In this document: in pieces, positions 1 to 6,550 of the stretch
How positions within the stretch are numbered: the stretch's first letter is position 1
How the letters are laid out: each line of letters begins with the position of its first letter
DNA from: Chloroflexota bacterium
GTDB taxonomy: Bacteria; Chloroflexota; Anaerolineae; 4572-78
Reading direction: 5' to 3'
DNA length: 7,068 nt
Assembly: GCA_024278725.1 (NCBI GenBank)
Contig: JAJRSQ010000181.1
Span: forward strand, 1-7,068
Notes under the pieces: model-generated
Told to the model about the DNA's origin: nothing
Database searches by the model: none
Seen by the model: the letters and a program-made list of their open reading frames with translations, nothing else
Program-made: the position numbers and the translations under genes

Positions 1-326
1 CGATTGCCACATCGCCGCTGTCGAAGACCGCGCTTTTCGGCAACGACCCGAATTGGGGGCGATTTCTGGCGGCGGTGGGGCGGAGCGGGGCGCAGGTTGA
101 CCCCGAACGCGCGTCGCTGTGGTTGGCGGCGGGCGGCACGCGGATGCAACTGGTGGCGCAGGGGCAGCCGTTGCCCTTCAACGCGGCGACGATGAGCGCG
201 GCGCTCGCTGACAATACCGATGTGACCATCGAGATAGACTTGGGCGTCGGCGCGGCGGAAACAGTCTATTGGACTTGCGATTTATCATATAAATATGTGG
301 AAATCAACGCGGAATATCACACCTGA
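1..326 (+). CDS. argJ: ArgJ, bifunctional glutamate N-acetyltransferase/ornithine acetyltransferase, C-terminal end (partial)
   Basis: This is the last 107 codons of an open frame that enters from the left edge (codons begin at base 3) and stops at TGA 324-326. ArgJ moves the acetyl group from N-acetylornithine to glutamate (the cyclic arginine pathway, cytoplasmic), and in some organisms also makes N-acetylglutamate from acetyl-CoA. Visible family hallmarks are the SPLSKTALFGNDPNWGR block at the start of the window, the AAVGRSG segment after it, the late DVTIEIDLGVG strand, and the terminal WTCDLSYKYVEINAEYHT, which matches the usual ArgJ C-terminus in content and position. The catalytic Thr in the ATML autocleavage motif lies upstream, outside the window, so the enzyme's integrity cannot be judged. 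In-frame GTG codons such as the one at 75 are internal, not starts. The stop overlaps the end of the convergent gene by 10 bases. Confidence 0.96.
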   Translation, partial: IATSPLSKTALFGNDPNWGRFLAAVGRSGAQVDPERASLWLAAGGTRMQLVAQGQPLPFNAATMSAALADNTDVTIEIDLGVGAAETVYWTCDLSYKYVEINAEYHT

Positions 327-1081
327 CGGGCGGGGGGTGCGGTTCCCCGTTGCGGCAGCCAAACCCCCACCACCATGCGCACCGCCTGCCACAGCAGCCA
401 TTGGGTCAGCGCAATCAGCCACAAATTTTGCACGAAGATGAATCCGGTCGCTGCGATGGCGCCCATTCCGAACCGCAACGCGAGTTGCCGGGCTTCGGCG
501 CGGGATTGCCCGCCGATTCTGCTCGCCAAAACCCACTCCAGCGCCACAACCACCATCCCGCCGATGGTCGCCAGATACAGATTGCCCACAATCAGCCACA
601 AAATCGCGCGGTACAGTCCCCAATGCACCACATCGAAAATGATTTGCAGCCCCGAAATTTTATGCCATCCGTCGGGCGTTTCTGCGTTTTGCAGATAGAT
701 TATCAGCAAAAGGAGCAGAAACCCGCCCAGCAGGGTCGCCGTTGAGACCGTCCCCCCGATGTCCGGCAGCCAGCGATACACCACGCCGCCCACGGTGGTC
801 AGCAGGTGGGGCACAAGTTCCGCCGCCGGCAGGGGGATGGCAGCGCTCGCCAACGCATCCCAGCCGACCAATCCCCAAAATCTGGGGGGCAGCATCCCGG
901 TGAGGAGCAGAAAATAGGGCAATCCGAGGAAATAAATGGTTTGCAGGGTGGTTGAGATTGCCGGCAGGGTAATCCACCGGCGATAGTTTTCCGGCAAAAG
1001 GTGCGCGCGCACCCACACCGCTTCAATGGCGACGATGACGGACATACCGCCGCTGACCAGCAACAAAACGTTGGCAGACAT
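317..1081 (-). CDS. Integral membrane protein of unknown function, 254 aa
   Basis: I do not recognise this family. The protein is strongly hydrophobic, with likely membrane segments near residues 4-23, 42-62, 112-130, 157-182 and 205-235, and a short basic, proline-containing tail (LPQRGTAPPARQV). The loop at 131-155 is polar (QNAETPDGWHKISG), followed by a Trp/Tyr-rich stretch (VVHWGLYRAILWLIVGNLY). A conserved-looking LEWVLASRIGG sits at about 181-191. No signal peptidase site, catalytic motif or cofactor motif stands out. The ATG start at 1081-1079 lies five bases after the TAA of the upstream histidine kinase, with only a weak GAG just before it, so translation is probably coupled to the kinase and the two are likely co-transcribed. 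The 3' end runs 10 bases into the convergent argJ. It could be an accessory or sensing partner of the kinase, but that is inference from position only. Its reality as a gene is well supported by length, hydrophobic pattern and tight spacing. Confidence 0.85.
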   Translation of the reverse strand: MSANVLLLVSGGMSVIVAIEAVWVRAHLLPENYRRWITLPAISTTLQTIYFLGLPYFLLLTGMLPPRFWGLVGWDALASAAIPLPAAELVPHLLTTVGGVVYRWLPDIGGTVSTATLLGGFLLLLLIIYLQNAETPDGWHKISGLQIIFDVVHWGLYRAILWLIVGNLYLATIGGMVVVALEWVLASRIGGQSRAEARQLALRFGMGAIAATGFIFVQNLWLIALTQWLLWQAVRMVVGVWLPQRGTAPPARQV

Positions 1082-1086
1082 CTCGG

Positions 1087-2841
1087 TTATGCGTCCAGAG
1101 GAACTTCGATGAGCACCGTCGTTCCCTGTCCTTTCACGGAACTAATTTGGCAGTGTCCGCCGACCATCTGCGCGCGTTCTTCCATGTTCAACAGCCCCAA
1201 ACTGCCGCGCTGGTCGTAATTGGCTTTGACCGCCTCCACATCGAAACCTTTGCCGTGGTCAATCACCGCCGCAATCACGCGGTCATCTTCGCTCACCAAA
1301 TGGATTTCGATTTTCCCTTCGTTGGCGTATTTGCGCGCATTCCCCACCGCCTCTTCAATAATGGCGAAAACCACCCCTTCTTTTTCGGTGGAAAGTTGAC
1401 CGCTGTATTTTTTGATGTCCAACTCAATATCGAGTTCATGCAAATCTGCCAGCCGGTCGGCGAATTGTTTCAGCGCGGCGGGGAGTCCCTGCGTTTCCAG
1501 AATGATGGGGCGCAGGGTGAATAGCATGGTGCGGATTTCTTTGGTGGCGTGCAGGGCAATTTGTTCCATCTTGCCCAACTCGTCGAAGGCGCGCTCGCTG
1601 AGCCCTTCTTTTTTCAGCAGCAGTTGGATGAAGTTGAGCCGCATCGCCAGCGCGGAGATGGCTTGCGTCGGTCCGTCGTGCAGATTTCGCGCCAACTCCC
1701 GGCGAGCCTGCGCTTCTTTTTCCAGCAACTTGCGCTGTTCGCGTTCCAAATCGGCGTACAGTTGGGCGTTTTGCAGGGGGATAATCGCCTGATTGCAGAA
1801 GGTGGTCAGCAGGTCGGCGTGCGCTTGAGTGAAGATATTTTTCTGGGGATGGGCGAACAGCACCACGCCGTACATGTCGAACCCGGCGCGCAGGGGCGCA
1901 CCGACGACGGAATCGCAGTTTTGCAGGGCGATGAAGTTTTTCAGCACGGGGTCGCGTTGGACATTGCTGCCCACAACCGCCTCGGCTTTGAAGACAATTT
2001 GCGCCAGAATGCCCTCTTTCGCCGACACGCGCGTCCCCTGGTCATGGCGCGGAATATTGCGTCCCGCCGCCAGCCGGAGTTTTCCCAGCACATCGTCTTC
2101 CTCAAAAAGAAGCACCATCCCCACCGCAGACGATGCGCCCATTTCCGTGCTGCGGTCATCGGCTTCTGCCAGCGCGAGCTGCGCCAGTTCCACCATGGCG
2201 TGCAAAACATTCTGGTAGTTGAGGGTGGAGCTGAGTGTGTTCGCCATTTCGTAGATGGCTTTTGCGCGCTCGGCTTCCACGCGCAAAGTTTTTATCTCGG
2301 CGCGATTGGCTTCCGTTTGCACCTGCACCTGTTTTTGCGCCGTGTATCCGATGAGAATGCCGCCGCCGAAGATGACGATAAGGTCGGTTCCGGCTTTGAG
2401 CAGACTGCTCATTTCCAAATCGCTGTTCAGGATGATGGACAGGGCGTATGCCAGCGCGATGGGCACGGCGGTGACCAGCAATCCCGTTTCCGGCGCCAAA
2501 TACAGCACCGACGTGGCGACGGGGAAGAACAGCACGGGCAATACCGAGGCGCTGTGTCCGCCCAGAACCCACATCACCGCCACTGCCAGCGCCATATCAA
2601 GAAATGCCACCGCCCCGGCGAACCACTGCGGAAACCAGCGCGCCGCCAGCATGCCCACCACAATCAGATTGATGATTAGCCCGAAGGCGGGGAGGAACAA
2701 TTGCCATGTGGGCAGCGGAGAAGCATCGGCAGTGGTTTGGTGGGGGATGGTCAGCGCCGCAAAGATGATGATGAGCCACACCCAGCGAAAATGGCTCACC
2801 AGCCAATGGAGCGAAAAATCGGGTTTGGTTTTAGTTGCCAT
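1087..2841 (-). CDS. Membrane-bound sensor histidine kinase, NarL/HisKA_3 type, with GAF domain
   Basis: This is a 584-residue sensor kinase. About six membrane segments fill residues 18-167 (near 20-36, 47-66, 73-94, 99-115, 120-138 and 150-167). A helical linker at 168-205 is rich in Gln, Glu, Arg and Ala and probably coiled-coil. A GAF-like domain follows at about 206-360, with the typical GAPLRAGFDMYGVVLFA strand pair and one Cys (309) before it. The dimerisation/phosphoacceptor domain has ELARNLHDGPTQ, so His388 is the predicted phosphorylation site. The HATPase domain shows an N-box (EEAVGNARKYA, Asn501), a G1 box (DHGKGF, 528-533) and a G2 region (GSLGLLNMEERAQMVGG, 546-562), and ends with GQGTTVLIEVPL. 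All catalytic motifs are intact. HisKA_3 kinases normally pair with a LuxR/NarL-type response regulator, but none is in the window. The only plausible start is ATG 2841-2839. It has no clear Shine-Dalgarno sequence, but a promoter lies just upstream. The signal sensed is unknown. Confidence 0.95.
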   Translation of the reverse strand: MATKTKPDFSLHWLVSHFRWVWLIIIFAALTIPHQTTADASPLPTWQLFLPAFGLIINLIVVGMLAARWFPQWFAGAVAFLDMALAVAVMWVLGGHSASVLPVLFFPVATSVLYLAPETGLLVTAVPIALAYALSIILNSDLEMSSLLKAGTDLIVIFGGGILIGYTAQKQVQVQTEANRAEIKTLRVEAERAKAIYEMANTLSSTLNYQNVLHAMVELAQLALAEADDRSTEMGASSAVGMVLLFEEDDVLGKLRLAAGRNIPRHDQGTRVSAKEGILAQIVFKAEAVVGSNVQRDPVLKNFIALQNCDSVVGAPLRAGFDMYGVVLFAHPQKNIFTQAHADLLTTFCNQAIIPLQNAQLYADLEREQRKLLEKEAQARRELARNLHDGPTQAISALAMRLNFIQLLLKKEGLSERAFDELGKMEQIALHATKEIRTMLFTLRPIILETQGLPAALKQFADRLADLHELDIELDIKKYSGQLSTEKEGVVFAIIEEAVGNARKYANEGKIEIHLVSEDDRVIAAVIDHGKGFDVEAVKANYDQRGSLGLLNMEERAQMVGGHCQISSVKGQGTTVLIEVPLDA

Positions 2842-2887
2842 AGGCGGTTACCGTTTCTGTATAATTTATGAGTGCATCGCTGGTGCT

Positions 2888-2916
2888 ATTATAGCATTGA
2901 CCGGGTGGCGGGGCAA
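2888..2916 (-). promoter_or_regulatory. Predicted sigma70-type extended -10 promoter for the histidine kinase operon
   Basis: Reading the - strand, a perfect TATAAT (-10, bases 2893-2888) is preceded by TG at the extended -10 position (TGCTATAAT) and, 17 bases further upstream, by TTGCCC (-35, bases 2916-2911; 4 of 6 consensus matches). The expected transcription start is near 2881, giving a leader of about 40 bases before the kinase ATG at 2841. It sits inside the 82-base gap after cydC, with its -35 ending 7 bases from the cydC stop. The kinase and the membrane protein can therefore be expressed independently of cyd, although read-through from cydC is also possible because no terminator separates them. 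Confidence 0.7.
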
Positions 2917-2923
2917 TGGGCAG

Positions 2924-4684
2924 TTATGGTAATATCGCCGGCGAGCCGGTTTCCAGCAGGTCGATTTGTCGCTGCTGTGTCCACAATTGCCGGTAGATGC
3001 CCCCGCGCGCCATCAATTCCGCGTGTGTGCCCCGCGCCGCGATTTTACCCGCGTCCAGCACCAGAATTTCATCCATCGCCGCCATGTCCACCAGCCGGTG
3101 GGTGATGGTGATGGTGGTGCGCCCGGCGGAAATCGCGCGGAGAGTCGCCATGATGTCACGTTCCACCAGAGGGTCGAGATTGGCGGTCGCTTCATCCAGA
3201 ATGAGGAGCGGCGCGTCCTTCAGCAGTGCGCGGGCGATTGCCAGTCGTTGCCGCTCGCCGCCGCTGAGTTGCAATCCCTGCTCGCCGATGACGGTGTCAT
3301 ATCCCTGCGGCAGCGATTGGATGAAGGTGTGAATTTCCGCCTGCCGCGCCGCCGAAATCAATTCGTCGTCGGTGGCGGCGGGACGGCTCAAGCGTAGGTT
3401 TTCGGCGATGGTGGCGTTGAACAGATGCGTCTGCTGGGAGACCACCGCCATAAATGCGCGAACATCATCCGCCCGATAGCGGCGCAAGTCGCGCCCGTCG
3501 AGCAGGATTTCCCCGTGCCGGTAATCCCAGAACCGCAACAGCAGATTCACCAGCGTGGATTTTCCCGCCCCGCTCGCGCCGACAATTGCCACCCGCGCCC
3601 CTTCCGCCACCGAAAATGAAATGCCGTCCAGCGCGGGTGGGGCGGTGGGGGAGTATGAAAAGCGCACATTGCGCACATCCAGCCGCGCCGATTGCGGCGG
3701 CGGCAGCGGTTCGGCGGGGTCTTGGATTTGCGGGGCGACATCCACAATTTCAAACAGCCGTTCAGCGGCGGCGAGACTGCCCGCCAGATGCGCGGCGGCT
3801 TCCGGGAGCGGCAGCACCGCTTCAAACGCGGCGATTGCCGCCAGCACCAGCACCGCCAGAAAAACGCCGTCCAAATCCCCCGCCGAAACCATCGGAATGG
3901 CGATGAGCAGAATCGCCAGCGTCGTCCAGTTCGACAGCAGCCCCGTCAGCGCGGCATTCAAGCCGTTGACCCACGCCAGCCGGTTTTGCTGCGCCACCAG
4001 CGTTCGGCTCAACTGCCGAATGTGCCCTTGTTGCGCCGATTTCCGCCCGTGAATGAGGATGTCTGCCACGCCCTGCACCGCGTCCACCAGCGATACATTC
4101 AGCGCGGCGCGGGTTTCCACCGCCGCCCGCCCGCTACGGCGACTCAAACGGCGGGTGAGCAACGGTATTCCAATCCCCGCGAGCGCCAGAAAGCCGAGGG
4201 TTGCCGCCGCCAGCGGCAGGGCGAAGGATGCCATCAACACCCACGTCAATCCGGCGACCAGAATCGCCACCAGTGGCGGAGCGACGCCGCGCACGAAAAA
4301 ATCTTCCAGCGCCGATACATCCGCGATGATGCGGCTGAGCAAATCGCCGCTGCGGAACTGCCGCAGACGCGCCGGGGCGAGCGGTTCAATCGCCGCGAAA
4401 AAGAACACCCGAAATTGCGCCAGCAGCCGGAAGGTGGTTTGGTGCGTGACCAGCCGCTCGGCGTAGCGGAACAATCCCCGCGTAATGCCGAAAAAGCGCA
4501 CCCCGACGATGGCGACTTGCAACGCGGCGATGGACGGGTGCAGGGCGGCTTTCGAGATGATGTATGCCGAGGTCGCCATCAGCCCGACGCTGCTGCCGAC
4601 GGTGGCGAAGCCGAGCAACGCCGCCAGCGCCACCCAGCCGCGCAACGGCGCGAGGAAGGTCAGCAATCGCCGCGCGGTACTCAT
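2924..4684 (-). CDS. cydC: CydC, ABC transporter ATPase/permease for cytochrome bd assembly
   Basis: This is a 586-residue ABC half-transporter, the normal length for CydC. With CydD it forms a heterodimer in the cytoplasmic membrane that is required for cytochrome bd maturation; reported substrates include glutathione/cysteine and, in later structural work, heme. The transmembrane domain spans roughly residues 1-315, with helices near 17-42, 51-67, 135-155, 157-176, 247-265 and 272-295. The stretch GVRFFGITRGLFRYAERLVTH (61-81) is the CydC hallmark. The nucleotide-binding domain has Walker A GASGAGKST (369-377), a Q-loop at VSQQ (415-418), signature LSGGE (473-477), Walker B LLILDE with catalytic Glu498, the D-loop NLDP, and an H-loop His at 529. 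Both ATPase and permease look intact. The ATG at 4684-4682 overlaps the cydD TGA (ATGA), and AGGGGG at 4694-4689, inside the end of cydD, serves as its ribosome-binding site. A short tail after the ATPase domain (LLETGSPAILP) is unremarkable. Confidence 0.95.
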   Translation of the reverse strand: MSTARRLLTFLAPLRGWVALAALLGFATVGSSVGLMATSAYIISKAALHPSIAALQVAIVGVRFFGITRGLFRYAERLVTHQTTFRLLAQFRVFFFAAIEPLAPARLRQFRSGDLLSRIIADVSALEDFFVRGVAPPLVAILVAGLTWVLMASFALPLAAATLGFLALAGIGIPLLTRRLSRRSGRAAVETRAALNVSLVDAVQGVADILIHGRKSAQQGHIRQLSRTLVAQQNRLAWVNGLNAALTGLLSNWTTLAILLIAIPMVSAGDLDGVFLAVLVLAAIAAFEAVLPLPEAAAHLAGSLAAAERLFEIVDVAPQIQDPAEPLPPPQSARLDVRNVRFSYSPTAPPALDGISFSVAEGARVAIVGASGAGKSTLVNLLLRFWDYRHGEILLDGRDLRRYRADDVRAFMAVVSQQTHLFNATIAENLRLSRPAATDDELISAARQAEIHTFIQSLPQGYDTVIGEQGLQLSGGERQRLAIARALLKDAPLLILDEATANLDPLVERDIMATLRAISAGRTTITITHRLVDMAAMDEILVLDAGKIAARGTHAELMARGGIYRQLWTQQRQIDLLETGSPAILP

Positions 4685-6405
4685 ATTGCCCCCTGAAAAG
4701 CGCGGAATAATTGATGGTATAACCCCGATTGCGCCAGCAACTCGGCGTGCGAGCCGCTTTCCCGCACCGTGCCGCCATCGAGCACCACAATTTTATCGGC
4801 GGCGGTGATGGTGTTCAGCCGGTGGGCAATCATCAGCGCGGTGCGATTCGCCAGCAGTGCCGCCATCGCCGCGTGAATTTCCGCCTCATGCCGGGGGTCG
4901 AGATTGGCGGTCGCTTCATCGAAAATGATGAAAGGCGCGTCCTTCAAAAATGCCCGCGCCAGCGCGATTCGCTGCGCCTGCCCGCCGCTGAGCCGCGCCC
5001 CCCGCTCGCCGATACGGGTATCGTATCCGCGCGGCAGGGCTTCGATGAATGCCTCGGCGTGCGCCAGCCGCGCCGCCCGCCGAACATCCGCGCTCGACGC
5101 GGCGGGGTTCGCCAGCTTTATATTCTCGACGATGGTCGCGTCGAACAGATACGGCATTTGGGGAACCCAACCAATTTTCGCCCGCCAAGCCGCCATATCA
5201 AGCTGATGAAGGGGCGCGCCGTCCACGGTGATGATGCCCGATTGCGGCGCGATGAAGCGCAGCAAAAGGTGGGCGATGGTGGATTTGCCCGCGCCACTGC
5301 GTCCCACCAGCGCCACCGTTTCGCCGTCGGCAATGGTGAACGAAACGCCGTTCAGCGCGGGGCGCGTGCCGTCATCAAATGCCACCCGCACATTTTCCAG
5401 CGCGATGGTGAATCGCCGGGGCGCGGGTTTCGGCGGGGTGGGCGGCGGTTTCGGCAGTGGGGTATCCAGAATGGCGAAAATACGTTTCGCCGCCGCTGTG
5501 CCCGCCATCCCCGCGTGAAATCGCGCGCCGAGCATACGGAGGGGCTGGTAAAATTCCGGCGCGAGAATCAGCACGAACAACGCCTGCTGAAACGCGATTT
5601 TCGCATACAGCAGGCGCACCCCGATTTCCACCGCCACCACCGCCGTGCTGAGAGTCGCCGCCATTTCCAGCACCAGCGCCGACAGGAACGCCACCCGCAG
5701 CACCGCCATCGTCGCGTCGCGGAAGCGGTCGCTGATGTCGGCAATTGTTTTCACCTGCGCCCGACTGCGCCCCAGCAGTTTCAGGGTGGTCAACCCTTGC
5801 AGCACATCCAGAAAATGGGCACTCATCCGGCTCAGCGAGCGCCATTGTTTTTGGGTCATCTCTTCCGCAATACTGCCGATGAGAATCATGAACACGGGGA
5901 TGATGGGGGCGGTGAGCAGCAGCACCAGCCCGGAAAGAACATCGTTGGGGAACACAAAGATGACGATGGTGAGCGGGATGAGCGCGGCGGCGGCGACCTG
6001 CGGCACATATTGGCTGAAATATGCGTCCAGCGCTTCAATGCCTTCCACAGCGGTGTTGATGAGTTCGCCGCTCCGCTCGGTGCGGGTGAATTGCGGACCG
6101 AGCGCCATCACATGCGCCACCAGCCTGTCGCGCAGGGCAGCTTTCACCCGTCCGGCGGTGCGCTGGGCGAAAATCTGCCCGCTCCACACTGCCCCCGCGC
6201 GGAGGATGCTCAACGCGGCGAGCCACAACAGCAACGGCGTCACCGTCGCCAGCGTTTGGTGCGCCAAAAACACGCTGGCGATGATGCGGCTCAGGAAATG
6301 GGCTTGCGCCACCGTCACCGCGCCCGTGAGAAAACTCGCGGCGATGGTGAGTGTCAGCGATACCGATGCCAGCCGTGTTTTGCGGATTAATCGTGGGTTG
6401 AGCAT
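4681..6405 (-). CDS. cydD: CydD, ABC transporter ATPase/permease for cytochrome bd assembly
   Basis: This is a 574-residue partner of CydC. I chose ATG 6405-6403 (protein begins MLNPRLIRKTR) because AGGG lies six bases upstream and this start gives the usual CydD N-terminus. A GTG at 6453 would add 16 residues encoded partly by the palindromic repeat and is unlikely. The transmembrane domain covers about residues 10-310, with TAGRVKAALRDRL (83-95), the ELINTAVEGIEALDAYFSQY segment (114-133) and PEFYQPLRMLGARFHAG (283-299), all typical of CydD. A proline-rich linker (PLPKPPPTPPKPAPRR, 316-331) leads to the nucleotide-binding domain. This has Walker A GRSGAGKST (368-376), a Q-loop at VPQ (414-416), signature LSGGQ (472-476), Walker B FIIFDE (492-497), the D-loop NLDP and an H-loop His at 528. 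It overlaps cydC by four bases, so the two subunits are probably made in equal amounts by translational coupling. It lies downstream of cydB, fitting a cyd operon. Confidence 0.95.
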   Translation of the reverse strand: MLNPRLIRKTRLASVSLTLTIAASFLTGAVTVAQAHFLSRIIASVFLAHQTLATVTPLLLWLAALSILRAGAVWSGQIFAQRTAGRVKAALRDRLVAHVMALGPQFTRTERSGELINTAVEGIEALDAYFSQYVPQVAAAALIPLTIVIFVFPNDVLSGLVLLLTAPIIPVFMILIGSIAEEMTQKQWRSLSRMSAHFLDVLQGLTTLKLLGRSRAQVKTIADISDRFRDATMAVLRVAFLSALVLEMAATLSTAVVAVEIGVRLLYAKIAFQQALFVLILAPEFYQPLRMLGARFHAGMAGTAAAKRIFAILDTPLPKPPPTPPKPAPRRFTIALENVRVAFDDGTRPALNGVSFTIADGETVALVGRSGAGKSTIAHLLLRFIAPQSGIITVDGAPLHQLDMAAWRAKIGWVPQMPYLFDATIVENIKLANPAASSADVRRAARLAHAEAFIEALPRGYDTRIGERGARLSGGQAQRIALARAFLKDAPFIIFDEATANLDPRHEAEIHAAMAALLANRTALMIAHRLNTITAADKIVVLDGGTVRESGSHAELLAQSGLYHQLFRAFQGAI

Positions 6406-6411
6406 GAAAAA

Positions 6412-6415
6412 CCCT
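6412..6415 (-). promoter_or_regulatory. Ribosome-binding site supporting the cydD start
   Basis: AGGG on the - strand (bases 6415-6412) stands six bases before the ATG at 6405. This is a modest Shine-Dalgarno match, but it decides between this start and the upstream GTG at 6453, which lies inside the left arm of the inverted repeat and has no comparable site. Confidence 0.55.
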
Positions 6416-6437
6416 GTTTCCGCAAAACAAAAGAACG

Positions 6438-6508
6438 GAACGCAGATTGACACAGATTTTTCAAAAAGTTATCCGTGAAAACCCGAAAAATCTGTGTCAT
6501 CTGCGTTC
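6438..6508. repeat. Long inverted repeat (palindromic element) between cydB and cydD, possible attenuator or terminator
   Basis: The left arm 6438-6462 and right arm 6485-6508 are reverse complements over 24 bases, the only difference being one extra T (the TT at 6447-6448) in the left arm. The loop is 22 bases. The right half contains three related words: ATCCGTG (6471-6477), ATCTGTG (6490-6496) and ATCTGCG (6499-6505). This style of sequence (CGCAGAT...ACACAGAT and its complement) resembles a dispersed palindromic repeat I remember from several environmental bacterial phyla, so it may be a REP/MITE-like intergenic element; that is recollection, not a search result. On the - strand the hairpin is followed within a few bases by a T-rich run (TTCTTTTGTTTT, about 6434-6423). 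It could therefore act as a leaky terminator or RNA-stability element separating cydAB from cydDC. Confidence 0.8.
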
Positions 6509-6550
6509 TATCCGGTTGCATTTGAAAATAGCTGCACATTGGATATGAAA

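Noticed and set aside
330..350. Possible terminator hairpin (CGGGG...CCCCG) just after argJ
   Set aside because: The stem is only about five bases, no T run follows, and the sequence is coding for the convergent membrane protein.
1549..2679. A 376-codon open frame on the + strand opposite the histidine kinase
   Set aside because: Same reason: its composition (His, Gln and Arg rich) is that of a reverse-strand shadow, and the kinase motifs are on the other strand.
2835..2865. Promoter-like TTGCCA and TATAAT on the + strand
   Set aside because: The spacer is 19 bases and no + strand gene follows; downstream is only the antisense side of cydC. It is most likely chance in an AT-richer gap.
3692..4696. 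A 334-codon open frame on the + strand opposite cydC
   Set aside because: Shadow of cydC; Arg/Gln-rich translation without domains and no promoter or ribosome-binding site of note.
4729..6390. A 553-codon open frame on the + strand opposite cydD
   Set aside because: It is an antisense shadow of a GC-rich gene: its translation is low-complexity and rich in Arg, His and Gln, with no recognisable domain, while the - strand frame has every CydD motif.
6406..6453. N-terminal extension of CydD from a GTG at 6453
   Set aside because: The extra 16 residues come partly from the inverted repeat, there is no ribosome-binding site for the GTG, and the ATG at 6405 has AGGG at a good distance.
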